In this document: piece by piece, positions 49,401-56,948 of the stretch
How the letters are laid out: every line of letters begins with the position of its first letter
Numbering within the stretch: the first letter of the stretch is position 1
Assembly: GCF_018449575.1 (NCBI RefSeq)
Contig: NZ_JAAVUT010000007.1
Span: 1 to 64,000, forward strand
Origin: Sodalis sp. dw_96
Lineage (GTDB): Bacteria > Pseudomonadota > Gammaproteobacteria > Enterobacterales > Enterobacteriaceae
DNA length: 64,000 nt
Direction: 5' to 3'
Program-made: the position numbers and the translations under genes
The notes under the pieces: model-generated
What the model saw: the letters and a program-made list of their open reading frames with translations, nothing else
The model's database searches: none
What the model was told of the DNA's origin: nothing

Positions 49401-51757
49401 GTCAGCTGATCGACGTTTATAGCCAAACTGCCGCCGGAAACGATGTTGCCGGTGTTGTTCAAGGTATGGCCGCCGAACAGGGTTTGACCCGCGCTGATAT
49501 CGCCGCTGTTGGCCGCATCGCCGCCGTTGAATGCCAGCGCGCCGGCGACGTTTAGGGTACCGCTGTTGCTGAGGCTGGCGCCGGTGGCCTGTAGGGCCGC
49601 GGCGGTGATGGTGCCGCCGTTGGTCAACCGGACGGCGGAGAATTGGCTTAATCCACCACTTAATAGCGCTCCGCTGTTGGACAGCGAGTCCAGACCGTCG
49701 AGGGTCAAGCTGTCAACAGCGCGCAATGTGCCGCTATTGGCGAAGGTACCGCCCCCCTGGGATGTGGTTTGGCCGCCACCGCTAACAGCGATTTGTTGAC
49801 CTTGCAGCAGGCCCAGGTTGGTAAACTGCGGCGCCGTCAGCGCCAATTGGTCTGCCGCCAGCAGATTACCGCTGTTTTGCCCGACACCGTTCAGGGTGAT
49901 GTCCATATTGGCCAGGGAATTGATGCTGCCGGCGTTGTGCCAATCGCCACCCTGATAATCAAGAGACTGGCTCTGCCAGATGCCGTCGGTATCGGCATTA
50001 GCCGCCTGCACCTTCAGTTGTCCCCCTGCCGTCAAACTTGCCGTCGCCTGCTGAATCAGCGATCCTGCGGCGAGGGTGACGCTGTTTTGCGCCTGTAATC
50101 GGCCGGCATTGTTCAGCGAGCCGCCGGTAAAGGAGAGATCGGCGGCCTGGATCAGACCGTTATTATTCAGTGCCGTGCCGTTAACGCTCAGGTCGTTCAC
50201 TGCCAGCAATTGTCCGCCGTTGGTCAGAACGCCGCCCTGGAAATGCAGCCCGGTTCCCGCCAGCATCTGGCCGTTCCACAGGCTGACGCCGCCGAGATTC
50301 AGGTTGATATTCTGCTGACTGCTGATGGCGGCGCCGGTACCCCCGGTCAGGCTGGTGCCGGTGATCGTCAGGTCCTGGTTGGATGCCAACTGGCCATCCA
50401 ATTGCAGTTGTTGGCCGCTGAGAGACAACTGACGCGCCTGTAACAGGCTGGCGACATCCATCATCATGGCGCCTCCGGCCGTGACGCTGGCCATGGCCGC
50501 CGCCCCGTGGCTGCCGGTGAGGCTGACCGTCGCCCCGGTGAGTGACAGATTGCCCTGTTCGCCTATATTCCCGGCGCTGTCTGTACCGGCGTCGAGTCTG
50601 GAATTATTGATGCCGAGATGACCGGCGGCATTCAACTGCAGGTTGCCGCCGGCGGCCAGGGTAGCATTATCGGTTTCAAGATCGCCTTGGCTGCCAAGGA
50701 CCATGTTGCCCTGCGCCGCCACGTTGCCCCCCAGTTGCAGACCGCTACCGGAAGCGCTGAGAGAACCTTGAGCCGAGGCATTATTCACCGTCAGCTTGCC
50801 GGACGCCGACAGGTTGATATCGCCTGCGGCGGCGCCGTTGTTCGCTACCGCGTTGGTCACCGTCAATGCCCCGGACGCCGACAGCGCAATGCCGCCGGCG
50901 GCGGCGCTGAGATTGCCCAGGTTAACGCCCACGCCTTTGTCGCTGGAGACCAGCCGGATGCTATTGGCGTACATGCCCCCCAGGGCGCCGGTATCCACCG
51001 CGATGGTCGGCATATTGTCCGGGGTGCCCAGCGGGGTGGCATTGCCCGCGGCATCAATATGATTGGCCCCCACGGCGACGGTCAGACTTTTGGCATACAG
51101 GCCGGCATTGATTTGCGCCGCGCGGGCCAGCAATGAGAAAGCATCACTCTGGCTGGCATCCAGCCCTTTACCTTCAATGGTGATGGCGCCCTGGGTGACC
51201 TCCAGGGACTGCAGATTGCCATCGGCGCCGATAACCGGGCTGCCGGTGGTCAGTGTGGCGTTCGGCGTATTGATGAAACCACAGCCGTTGCAGGTAATAC
51301 CGTAGGGATTGGCCACCATGACGCTGGCGGCCTTGCCCGCCACTTCCATATAGCCCTGCAACTGTGAAGGATTGGCTCCCACCACTTCGTTGATGATGGC
51401 TTTGGCTTCCTGGCCGGCCTGGAGGTTGGGATTGTTAAGGATCAATCCGCCCAATTGGGTTTGGGTCAGTTTGCCGGTGGCGTTGTTCAGGATCAGACCT
51501 TCTCCGCCAACGTTGAACTGCTGGTATTTATTATGGGAAAGACCGGCCTGGTTGGGAGTAGCGATATTCACCACCGGCACGCCGTTGCCGGCCGATAGGG
51601 TCTGGGTGGAACCGTTGGCCGGGGTGATAACGGCCGCCAGCACTGGTAATAGCGGTTGCCAGGCCAGCAGGACGACCAGCAGATAACTCAATATAAGACG
51701 CCATATGGAAACCATGCCGGTCACTGGATTTTTCATCCCTGACATCCTCATTTTCAC
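40400..51757 (-). CDS. cdiA: Contact-dependent inhibition toxin CdiA
   Basis: A 3785-residue two-partner-secreted filament that delivers a C-terminal toxin to neighbouring cells. An extended signal (about 1-42, LLVVLLAWQPLLPVLAA) precedes the TPS domain (about 45-290, NPYGITCNGCGFINTPNATL). Long haemagglutinin repeats follow (LxNSGxLxxxxxLxL units to about 1900). A receptor-binding/FHA-2 region of GG(D)xTLxAGNDI repeats runs to about 3200. Further on are the pretoxin segment with NNYLS (VDNN in place of VENN, near 3512) and a final domain of about 75 residues. That domain, YSGHSLDRMQKQGITP...VVEN...TVITDEKSGRVITVDFG, resembles BECR/DUF4258 ribonucleases. GTG start at 51757 overlaps the cdiB stop. 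Confidence 0.93.
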   Translation of the reverse strand: MKMRMSGMKNPVTGMVSIWRLILSYLLVVLLAWQPLLPVLAAVITPANGSTQTLSAGNGVPVVNIATPNQAGLSHNKYQQFNVGGEGLILNNATGKLTQTQLGGLILNNPNLQAGQEAKAIINEVVGANPSQLQGYMEVAGKAASVMVANPYGITCNGCGFINTPNATLTTGSPVIGADGNLQSLEVTQGAITIEGKGLDASQSDAFSLLARAAQINAGLYAKSLTVAVGANHIDAAGNATPLGTPDNMPTIAVDTGALGGMYANSIRLVSSDKGVGVNLGNLSAAAGGIALSASGALTVTNAVANNGAAAGDINLSASGKLTVNNASAQGSLSASGSGLQLGGNVAAQGNMVLGSQGDLETDNATLAAGGNLQLNAAGHLGINNSRLDAGTDSAGNIGEQGNLSLTGATVSLTGSHGAAAMASVTAGGAMMMDVASLLQARQLSLSGQQLQLDGQLASNQDLTITGTSLTGGTGAAISSQQNINLNLGGVSLWNGQMLAGTGLHFQGGVLTNGGQLLAVNDLSVNGTALNNNGLIQAADLSFTGGSLNNAGRLQAQNSVTLAAGSLIQQATASLTAGGQLKVQAANADTDGIWQSQSLDYQGGDWHNAGSINSLANMDITLNGVGQNSGNLLAADQLALTAPQFTNLGLLQGQQIAVSGGGQTTSQGGGTFANSGTLRAVDSLTLDGLDSLSNSGALLSGGLSQFSAVRLTNGGTITAAALQATGASLSNSGTLNVAGALAFNGGDAANSGDISAGQTLFGGHTLNNTGNIVSGGSLAINVDQLTNGGALTSDSLSFSGQVLTNGGTMDIAQGADIQASQWQNNGTFRAGQVSAAGQSLFNSGELTGSDQLVLGFDAGVNNSGVLATNGPLSLTARVLINSGTLSGATNLTLSMVSLQNQGNILAGGAGNITGASVVNSGQLQAGQLQIAAGTLDNSGTLLGQDGLTLALLDTLQNQNEGQILSAGPARLTAAAITNAGALQAESLRLTAGELDNSGHIQGDNQLSLRLGQQEDSAVWASAAAPVAIGVLNNQGGIISDGAASLQLAQLNNQGSVQGQTLVVQGNQLQNSGTLISPGDLDVTLTGALSNLASGQVLTDALLNIAAGSVSNQGLMQGGTLTATAASLDNQGQLQGTQGLTFNTDGAQTYGADSRLLSNGTAALSAQDITTAGLWQADELNITADRLDNSGAMVGLTSLTIHSSGQLNNLLTGQLLSNGDITLQGGQIANNGQIQGETLTLNGGTLDNEGSLTGLDQLALTLDGALSSSGKLLTNGTGTLTAGQFTHSGFAQAQQWNITAASLDNSGILAGIGGLWLSLTNSAQNQSQGQLLSNGASQIQAADFTNSGLWQAASLLLNANSAANQGTLQGTGQVVLTLLNGYSGALGSMLATGEQAVLSAATFSNAGTLQAQQLHLSAGSLTNSGTLQGTGLLDLQLTGDLANSAGASLLGADQLQLRAAHITNQGIVQGGDVSVNGTALDNSGTMQGNQTLGLTLTGQLNNLAGGQILSGGQTSLLADQLNNDGWLQSQQLTYSGSQFSNNGTLLAGDLLQLTVPTFTNQGTLQGGRATIDSTMLNNDGTLLGITSLALQSGAINNQSGGRIYSAKDLSFTSASLQQNGQFLALGNLNGHITGALDFTSLLAAGQTLTLNADGDFSQQGTLQGNAVQLTAGGTFTNSGQVVTGNGGLSVTAATINQPSGGSLQSGAAVTLTSNNNITNQGFIGTLGNLLLQTAATLTNTGLLYSGGNMQLLADSIQNISGDILAGNGLWMQRDAAGDANSQIVNSSGDIETQNGDITLNTGLLLNQRQGFSVTQTDTTLAVPAWANGASILIPADWFQPGDIGVSDYGDTIGGGSPGHGGGGSYVTTYWYVPYASAYVQDIAVAETTFSVTSGGNAGRLVAGGNIVGYAGSLNNIASNILAGGNITLSGNSLNNLSYQEGTTTEYQQYHYAVLDTTPGDEIDPPMLTLDEAPAYFTSDDRFADRYTSDSIAYTAVGAPTYTYTGGGQNYNALIQAGGYISASFSQDISNTTVAPDIGGITHQLTAPSLTAINALAGQSQQSSRQLAATDDGFTLAGSVLDPQTVNGGQNGNLALNQGSAANSAQGLSAADGGAKSLASAPGPDAPLSTLTPAQLSAAIATGLKPLTENPLADYPLPAGNDGLFVINSQPGSHYLITANPKLTQLGQVNGSVFNDLNSLLGQPPITSPTVETSSQLTNEQQFDGSAYLLNKLNLNADTDYQFLGDAEFDTQYVDNAVISQAGQRYINGVGSDLQQMQTLLDNAASEQQALNLQFGVSLTPDQVAGLTQSIVWYVPITVDGQTVLAPQLYLAQADETNLQGSVITASQVGLASAGSITNSGAVTAVSLLDMTSQDQIINQNGGLLKSDGSLDLTALNTISNLSSAISGGNISLTSLNGSIVNQTASDTWSVGSLTSPAVGGSIQAALTATETGDMASISATGDLVLSAAKDISVVGASVASGGDTVLAAGNDITITALSQTATDSTLTGRQTNDSRQTTAQSGTITAGGALSILAGNDLTLNGSGLTSGADMQLAAGNDLNLEATATGTQNNSQSDRSGQESQDHTLGGVVSSLDSVGNLSLTAGQDITSQGASLNAAESVALSAGGDITLDALQSDTYSESHGDNSENIDETIGQQGTAITAGSGIQLTAGQDITLAATQAQAGGAIGLDAGGDITLDTAQESDYHYDEATHTSSGLFSSTSTHTVDEDYDTHQLGSLLSGDSVNLSAGNDIGITGSSVIGDDHVTLQAGNDITIAAATEEQSSYQLKETETSGMFSGGGFGVTFGSTSMRDEIDQNGTTQSQSVSTIGATDGNVNIIAGGTAHLSEAQVIAGDNLNVVAGAITIDQGDDLLNRRESYEQQQSGLTIAISSPITDALTTMDNLADKAGQTSDARMDALYGVEALHDGWAASQNGGVATQASQIAKGDYDASVKLQISVGASQSSSLSTLAEQQAAGSTLSAGGDVTLVATGGNNQSGDLLITGSGITGDNVTLAANHDLILDAAASTSDQHSSSDSSGWNVGVSVSLGASTGIGVFANGYMASDNADGSTTDYLNTRVNAQNQLSLSSGGDTVLEGAQALGNSIIANVGGDLTITSLQDTDDYQESQKSVSGGLSISFGTMPVSGSLSISGSNINSQYASVGAQSGLFAGDQGYDIHVGDHTQLNGAVIASTAAAADNQLSTGTLGWDAIQNAADYSATGYGFSAGAGGGASPFALPALSDSQSGSASGTSSSAIADGTLTIRDPGAQQQDVATLSHDTADANGHIDEIFDKEQVEQNLAFTQEVGQVSMGVVQDVMQYQLSSAADAARAGLQQSDPNFNSLSPEAQQQEIEQTAVYKTAQSEYGIGGTYAILGDAISGALTGLAGGDLTQAAAGALAPYLSQVVKIATTDPDTKQVNVPENALGHALVGGLVAYLQGNSAAGGAAGGAGGELAAEAITAELYPGVATRDLTEEQKQTISTLSTLAAGLAGTVAGNSAAGAVTGADAGKNAVDNNYLSATDKSRQTELDYKQNLTPQEQTELDALNLKDAETSKALVDACMNGSASACAAARQDALNVQDTYQNLGYQDQKETQAGYQQIQALLTGTSEEAKQTQELFNSMVVAYMGAGMSEESAESAVGYQLGAMYAIGGIAGIGLGEVADDGLTLSEEPALQLLQPDVNNATEINQQVSPATPTGSKGNPLDVPAGTNKSAVIDGLEYSGHSLDRMQKQGITPTVVENAINPENAVQGKNPGTIAYHDNINNLTVITDEKSGRVITVDFGIIKQ

Positions 51758-53418
51758 AGCACCACGCCAAGGCGGTAATAAACCGACACCCGGTCGGGCG
51801 CCAGCGAGCGGGGATACCCCAGCGGCCAGCCCAGGGTGAATTGACTGACAAAATAGCGATTACTGCTGCTCAACCCCACGGCGGCGCCCCACAGGGTGCC
51901 GGCTGAATTGATATCCTGGCGATCGTGGCGAAGATAACCGGCGTCCAGCGCCGCCAATGCGCCGATATCCCCCAGTAACGGTAATACCGCCATGGGCCGA
52001 TCGATTTCGTTACGCCAATAACCGCCGTTATCGCCGGACAGGTACTGCTCTTTAAAACCACGTACCGAGCTTTCGCCGCCGAGAGTCATGCGTTCGGCGC
52101 CGTATAACCGATCGGCGGTCCATTGCCCGGACAGGCTGGTGAGATAAGTGAAATTGCTGGCCAGCGGCAGATAATAGCTGGCGGTGGCGCCCCACTTGGT
52201 AAAGTCGATGGTGGGCTGCCCGTCGGCCTGGTAATCGCTGCCCGCGCCCAGCCAGGGCATACCTCGGCTGACGAAGGGCGATAAGGTCGCGTATCCGCCC
52301 CACAGTTTCTGACTGTGATTAACTCCCGCCGTCAGGCTGGTGAGTTCGTAGCTGCTGCTGTCGAGGCGGGTATCGTTAAGATCGTTGCGGCTGATGCGGT
52401 GCGTCAACGCAAGCATCAGCCCGGTTTTCATGTTGCCGTTGCGAAACACCACACGGGACAACGATAGCCGGTGCGCCTGGCTGTCGCCGGCGGAGCGCCA
52501 GTCGTAACCTTGCTCGCTGATGGTGTTGAGATAATCGCTATAGCTATAGCTGTAGTCCAACAGCCAGTAGCCGTAAGGCAGGCTAAACCCGGCTTGCACG
52601 CTGCGCGCATCGCGATCGCTGACAAACTCGCTGCTGCGGGAAGCGTTCATATACCATTGGTCAGCCAGTCCCAGGGGGTTATTCACCGTGAGCGCCGTGT
52701 TCAACTGACCGACGCCGGTGCTTTTCTGGCCGCTGTTATCGAACCCCGCGTTGAGACCTAAAGGCTGTTCGTGAGCGGCGGTCAGGTTAACCACCGAGTA
52801 TCCCGGTCGGCTGCCCGGCTGGATGTCGATTTGTACCGGATTGCGGCGCAACCGGTTAATCTGCTCCATGCCTTGCTCAATATCCCGCAGGTTGAGAATT
52901 TTGCCCTTCAGGCCGGGAAACGCCATATGCAATAAGCGGGCATCATGGTTTTCCAGGCGGATATCTTGCAACCGGCCTTCCATTACCGTCAGCCGCAGCG
53001 TGCCGCCGGACAGATCCTGGCCGGTGAGGAACGCCCGGCTGGTGATATAGCCCCGGGCGATATACCAGTCCGAGACCTGTTTCACCAGTAAATTGATTTG
53101 GCTTAACCCCACGCATTGATGCAGATAAGGCGCGGTCAGGCGCTGGCGGACGGACTCGGGCATAGTATCCGCCCCCGGCAGGAGAATAGTCTTGAGATGA
53201 AAACAGGGACCGCCCGGGGCGGCGGCTTGCGCCGGCGACGTCGATAACGGTGTCGCCCGCTGCAAGGCTTGCCGCTGCTGGCTGTCCTGATTCAATTGTT
53301 CCGTTTGCTGTTGTTGAATAACATCCCGATCGGCCGGGCTGATGGCTACCGCCCGTCCGCAGACACAAAGCAGACCAACCCATATCAGGCCGATATTGAC
53401 CGGCAAACGACTTCTCAT
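51754..53418 (-). CDS. cdiB: CDI outer-membrane transporter CdiB
   Basis: TpsB/Omp85-family beta-barrel that exports CdiA through the outer membrane. The Sec signal (MRSRLPVNIGLIWVGLLCVCGRAVA) is followed by the plug helix and Gln-rich linker (QQQQTEQLNQDSQQRQALQR). A POTRA_2/ShlB region spans about 75-235 (YIARGYITSRAFL, GRLQDIRLENHD, PVQIDIQPGSRPGYSVV). The C-terminal barrel has the conserved VRGF motif (GGESSVRGFKEQYLSGDNG near 435). The 554 residues are normal for CdiB/FhaC. It is first gene of the cdiBAI operon; its TGA overlaps the cdiA GTG. Confidence 0.95.
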   Translation of the reverse strand: MRSRLPVNIGLIWVGLLCVCGRAVAISPADRDVIQQQQTEQLNQDSQQRQALQRATPLSTSPAQAAAPGGPCFHLKTILLPGADTMPESVRQRLTAPYLHQCVGLSQINLLVKQVSDWYIARGYITSRAFLTGQDLSGGTLRLTVMEGRLQDIRLENHDARLLHMAFPGLKGKILNLRDIEQGMEQINRLRRNPVQIDIQPGSRPGYSVVNLTAAHEQPLGLNAGFDNSGQKSTGVGQLNTALTVNNPLGLADQWYMNASRSSEFVSDRDARSVQAGFSLPYGYWLLDYSYSYSDYLNTISEQGYDWRSAGDSQAHRLSLSRVVFRNGNMKTGLMLALTHRISRNDLNDTRLDSSSYELTSLTAGVNHSQKLWGGYATLSPFVSRGMPWLGAGSDYQADGQPTIDFTKWGATASYYLPLASNFTYLTSLSGQWTADRLYGAERMTLGGESSVRGFKEQYLSGDNGGYWRNEIDRPMAVLPLLGDIGALAALDAGYLRHDRQDINSAGTLWGAAVGLSSSNRYFVSQFTLGWPLGYPRSLAPDRVSVYYRLGVVL

Positions 53419-53679
53419 GGACCATCCCTGAATGTCGCCAACGCCCAGGCCGGCGGCAAATATGCTTACGCAAAATTGCGTTGTTTTATTTGTTGTTTTA
53501 TAGGAATTTCTATCGGCAGGGTTGAGGTGAACTTTATGATGATGTGTAAATATTCTCGAACTTTAGCCTAACGTATCAATGGGTAACCGGATGGGCTGTT
53601 CAAGCACATGGAAAGGGGGGGAAAACGAAAAAACAGTAGCCGACCGGCTTTCGCACATACCGGCGGGGCCGGCCGACAT
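53419..53679. other. cdiB upstream region
   Basis: About 260 bases containing the presumed cdi promoter and the end of the next gene. No specific regulator site is recognisable. The sequence becomes AT-rich (around 53480-53575) as expected for a promoter. Confidence 0.4.
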
Positions 53680-54669
53680 TTACTCTGACTTCCGGCGAAA
53701 CGAATCCAGAATCCTGTCGGTGACGGCACTGGTATCCGCCGCGGATTGAGTATCGCCCGGACAAATGCCTAATCCATTGAGATCGTCGACAATACTCTGG
53801 ATAAACGGCTGCTGAACATGGATCGGATTGGGGATATTGACCTCCTTCACCCCTGCCGAGGTGACCAGGCGTACGGGTGAATCAGCAAAAAATTCGAATG
53901 CGATGCGGCCGCGCGTGCCGGTAATTTCGACTTGATCGGCATCATCCTGGCCCACATAACACCAGTTACCCACACCAGTCACACCATTAGCATGGCGCCA
54001 GGTCGCAGTGACGGTGTCTTCAACATCGTAAAGACCGCCACGATTGCCGGCCTGACCCCGTACTTCGCCGATGGGGCCGAACCAGAACGCGAGAATATCG
54101 AGCACATGCACGCCCATATCCAAAAATTTACCGCCCCCGGCCACATCGGCATGCAAACGCCAGGGCAACGTTTCTGACGATAGGTCTTCGGGTGACGGTT
54201 TCTGACGCTGCAGAATGCTCACGGTACACAGGGTGCCGATGGCACCCTGGTCGATCCAGTCTTTCACCTGCAGGAAACGCGGCATGGCGCGACGGTAGAA
54301 CGCCACATAGAGCCGTACGCCGGCAGATTGGCAAGCGGCGATCATTTCCTTGCACTCGTCGTGGTTCATCGCCATCGGTTTTTCTACATAGACATGTTTG
54401 CCGGCAGCAGCAGCCTGCAAGGTCAGCGCCTTGTGTTCGCAAGGCGGCGTAGCGATATACACCGCATCAATCCCGGGATCGGCCAGCAGCGCAGCCACAT
54501 CCGGATAGACCCTGGGCACACCATGACGCGATGCGTATGACTCGGCCTTGGCTAACGTTCTGTTGGTCACGCCCAACAGGGTGGAATGCGCAGCCTTGTA
54601 AAGCCCGGGCCCGCTTTTTACCTCGGTAACATCCCCGCAGCCAATCATGCCCCAGCGAATCGTTTTCAT
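53680..54669 (-). CDS. Gfo/Idh/MocA family oxidoreductase
   Basis: A 329-residue NAD(P)-dependent sugar or inositol-type dehydrogenase. The Rossmann domain (residues 1-120) has WGMIGCGDVTEVKSGPGLYK, the AVYIATPPCEHKALTLQA segment and the cofactor/catalytic EKPMAMNHDEC motif near 97. The C-terminal alpha/beta domain has GGGKFLDMGVHVLDILAFWFG with the conserved Asp/His pair near 180. The natural substrate is unknown. It is a single gene upstream of cdiB on the same strand, not obviously related to the CDI function. Confidence 0.9.
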   Translation of the reverse strand: MKTIRWGMIGCGDVTEVKSGPGLYKAAHSTLLGVTNRTLAKAESYASRHGVPRVYPDVAALLADPGIDAVYIATPPCEHKALTLQAAAAGKHVYVEKPMAMNHDECKEMIAACQSAGVRLYVAFYRRAMPRFLQVKDWIDQGAIGTLCTVSILQRQKPSPEDLSSETLPWRLHADVAGGGKFLDMGVHVLDILAFWFGPIGEVRGQAGNRGGLYDVEDTVTATWRHANGVTGVGNWCYVGQDDADQVEITGTRGRIAFEFFADSPVRLVTSAGVKEVNIPNPIHVQQPFIQSIVDDLNGLGICPGDTQSAADTSAVTDRILDSFRRKSE

Positions 54670-54762
54670 GCATTACCTCTAAAAATTTTGACTTATCCAA
54701 TCCAAGAAAAGAAGGTGTGCCAACGTGGATTACCACGATTGAGGCGAAACGTGCCGTGAGGC

Positions 54763-55962
54763 CTAAAAAAAATCCCCCCTCTGCCATTCGAAATCAAGTG
54801 CGGCGCGCCGAGGGGCCAAATAGATTTTCAGCGCCGCCAACGAACGTAATTGTTCACGCTCCTGAACCTGCTGTTCAAGCAATTGATGTAATTTCTCATT
54901 ATGTTTTCTGAATTTGTTATCAATGGCTTTTGTTGTTTTAGCGCCGAATTTTTCCCAGATCATGCCTGACAACGAAGAAGGATTTTCCGTCTCGGCCAGT
55001 TCGGCAGTGAGCGTATCAATGCGGCGTTGCATCAGGGCATTGATGGCGGGTATTTCAGCCTGGCCAAAACGAAAATCCGGGTCCGAATACCGATGGTACA
55101 ATTCCAGTATCGTCCAGACATCGTGATTTTTTTTAGCTTTGGACAGTTGCACCATCAACAGGTGTTTCTCATTTTTTTTCTCTGGGTCTTGTTCACGATC
55201 GGGGTGCAGGATGTTAGCAAGTTTTTTGTACATCTTCTTCACTTCCGGCGATCTTAACAAGCCGTCCAAGGTGTGCTGCGCATTGTCTATTGTCCGATCG
55301 GTGCCGCCGCCACTCGCTTTCTCATCATCAGCATCATCATCATGGTCGGTATCGTTGGCGTGATCATGGTCAGCATCATTATCCTCATCGTCATCGTCAT
55401 CGTCATCGTCATCGAAGATGCTTTCAGCATCTGGGAACAAACGCTCAAGCGTAGTGAACATCTTTTCAGGATCGACCATCATTTCAGCCAATTCCGCATC
55501 GCTCAATTTCCCGTCTGAACCATACTGTTCCTTGACGTACTGGCGAAACCGATCAATTTCATCCGGAGTCGGCTCGTCGTCCGGCATCTCATTCAGGGCA
55601 GAAAACTGCTGACGCAGCGCCTCCAGATCCAATTGTTCATTAAAGGGATGATGAAACAGCTCATCCAATTCTTCATCAATCCATGAAAACAGCGCTTCGC
55701 GATTATATTTTCCCAGGGTCTTTTTATCGGCAAATGAGATTAACCGGAGGATTTTGTCATAAAGCGCCTGAACATATTGGTGCTCAACGGGCAACACTTC
55801 CTGGCGGAATCGGGCCAATACAACCTCTTGCCGTTGCTGTTTTATTACCATCTCACGCTGCAATCGGTCAATGGTTGCCCAGTGCGCCTGAAATTGCTGT
55901 TGCGGATCGCTGAGATGGGGTTTAGTGACGGGCCTGGTTTTTGCCAATTTGCGTTGTGCCAC
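54763..55962 (-). CDS. J-domain-like protein with poly-Asp tract
   Basis: 399 residues. The N-terminal 180 residues are helical with coiled-coil character (RLQREMVIKQQRQEVVLARF). A run of Asp/Glu/His (DDDDDDDDEDNDADHD) spans about 190-220. Next, SPEVKKMYKKLANILHPDRE, near 245, carries the HPD tripeptide and lysine-rich helix of a J domain. The region after it (EKHLLMVQLSKAKKNHDVWTIL) matches the last J-domain helix. It could therefore stimulate an Hsp70. The start ATG at 55962 follows AGGATAATTCGGTGGC. No partner chaperone lies nearby. Confidence 0.65.
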   Translation of the reverse strand: MAQRKLAKTRPVTKPHLSDPQQQFQAHWATIDRLQREMVIKQQRQEVVLARFRQEVLPVEHQYVQALYDKILRLISFADKKTLGKYNREALFSWIDEELDELFHHPFNEQLDLEALRQQFSALNEMPDDEPTPDEIDRFRQYVKEQYGSDGKLSDAELAEMMVDPEKMFTTLERLFPDAESIFDDDDDDDDDEDNDADHDHANDTDHDDDADDEKASGGGTDRTIDNAQHTLDGLLRSPEVKKMYKKLANILHPDREQDPEKKNEKHLLMVQLSKAKKNHDVWTILELYHRYSDPDFRFGQAEIPAINALMQRRIDTLTAELAETENPSSLSGMIWEKFGAKTTKAIDNKFRKHNEKLHQLLEQQVQEREQLRSLAALKIYLAPRRAALDFEWQRGDFF

Positions 55963-56039
55963 CGAATTATCCTTACGAGAAGATCACCTGTTGCGGGCAT
56001 TTTATCATTTTTTCCGCTTTTATCGGTAGAGGCGTCCTT

Positions 56040-56118
56040 CTTGTTTTCCTGCCATACAGGCTCCGTTATCATGGGCGCTAAGCTATAAGTGATAACCCTT
56101 GAGAATAATCATCATCAC
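56040..56118. repeat. 79-bp direct repeat, copy A
   Basis: It matches 59318-59396 at 75 of 79 positions, beginning cttgttttcctgcc and ending aatcatcatcac. Weaker similarity extends about 40 bases to the left of both copies. It lies between the J-domain gene and a fic fragment. Confidence 0.85.
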
Positions 56119-56124
56119 ATCATC

Positions 56125-56195
56125 ATGATAAAAGCTGGCAGCGCCGCTGGTTAGAAAACGTCTATGAGTGGGCAGGAAAAGAAAGGACGGTGAAG
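56125..56195 (+). pseudogene. fic gene fragment
   Basis: Translated from 56125 with one shift, this encodes about 23 residues, MIKxWxRRWLENVYEWAGKE-like. They match the segment MIKSWHRRWLESVYEWAGQE of the intact Fic protein at 59781-60398. The catalytic part is absent. At the nucleotide level about 60 of 71 positions agree with 59969-60033. Confidence 0.75.
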
Positions 56196-56269
56196 GGAAG
56201 GGAAGAAATACTATTTGATAAATGCATTTTTATGCCGCTGATTAAAACCCGCATCCTTGCGGCTCGATC

Positions 56270-56806
56270 TCATGGCCGCAGCGGCGCGGAAGGAACGACG
56301 GTCTGAACTTTGCCGGTATCCACGTCGTAGACCAGGCCGGTCACCAGGAAGTCGCCTGGCAATTGCGGATTTGCCTTTAGCGCCGCGACATCAATTCGTA
56401 CGGACGCATAAGGATCGTTGATTGCCAGCTTGTCGAGCTCGTTAGGCGGGACATCAAAGTATTTGGCGAGCAGCCCGGGGGCATGCGTCAGGCATGGTTT
56501 GATACCACAGTCCGTATGGTGCAGGACGATGAGATTCCAACCGGTGCCGGGAACCCCGCCGCTGGCTTTGGTCACGGTGCCGAGGATTGACATGATATGC
56601 AGGGTAGACGGCTCTATACGCCCACCGACGTTACGGATTACCACCGCTTCGCCGGGCTGCAAACCTAAAATATCCGCGGGGTCTACCCGGCTGTCCACGC
56701 AGCCGATGATCATGGTTTTCATGGACGGCACGATGTTCAATGCGGCGTTGAAATCGGTGGCAGCAAAGGTCTTGTTGCGTTTTAGCAAGGTGTCGATGAC
56801 ATTCAT
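56270..56806 (-). CDS. beta-carbonic anhydrase
   Basis: Zinc enzyme converting CO2 and water to bicarbonate in the cytosol. 178 residues, the short (Rv1284-like) class. Zinc ligands are in CVDSRVDP (Cys, with Asp/Arg dyad, near residue 37) and HHTDCG (His and Cys near 97-100). NVGGRIEP is also family-typical. An RBS AGGGGC precedes ATG 56806. It is upstream-neighbour to a nitrilase on the same strand and may help deal with HCO3-/CO2 or cyanate-type chemistry, by analogy to the cyn operon (inference). Confidence 0.9.
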   Translation of the reverse strand: MNVIDTLLKRNKTFAATDFNAALNIVPSMKTMIIGCVDSRVDPADILGLQPGEAVVIRNVGGRIEPSTLHIMSILGTVTKASGGVPGTGWNLIVLHHTDCGIKPCLTHAPGLLAKYFDVPPNELDKLAINDPYASVRIDVAALKANPQLPGDFLVTGLVYDVDTGKVQTVVPSAPLRP

Positions 56807-56948
56807 AAATAGCCCCTGTCGTCAGAAGTTATAATATTGGCCGAACCAAAGTGTTATACGCACTGCGGGTAGCGTGAATGACGCTGTTACACGAAAACGC
56901 TCATCACGGTTGGCTCACCCACCACGTTTTAAACAGGCCGTTTCAGCA

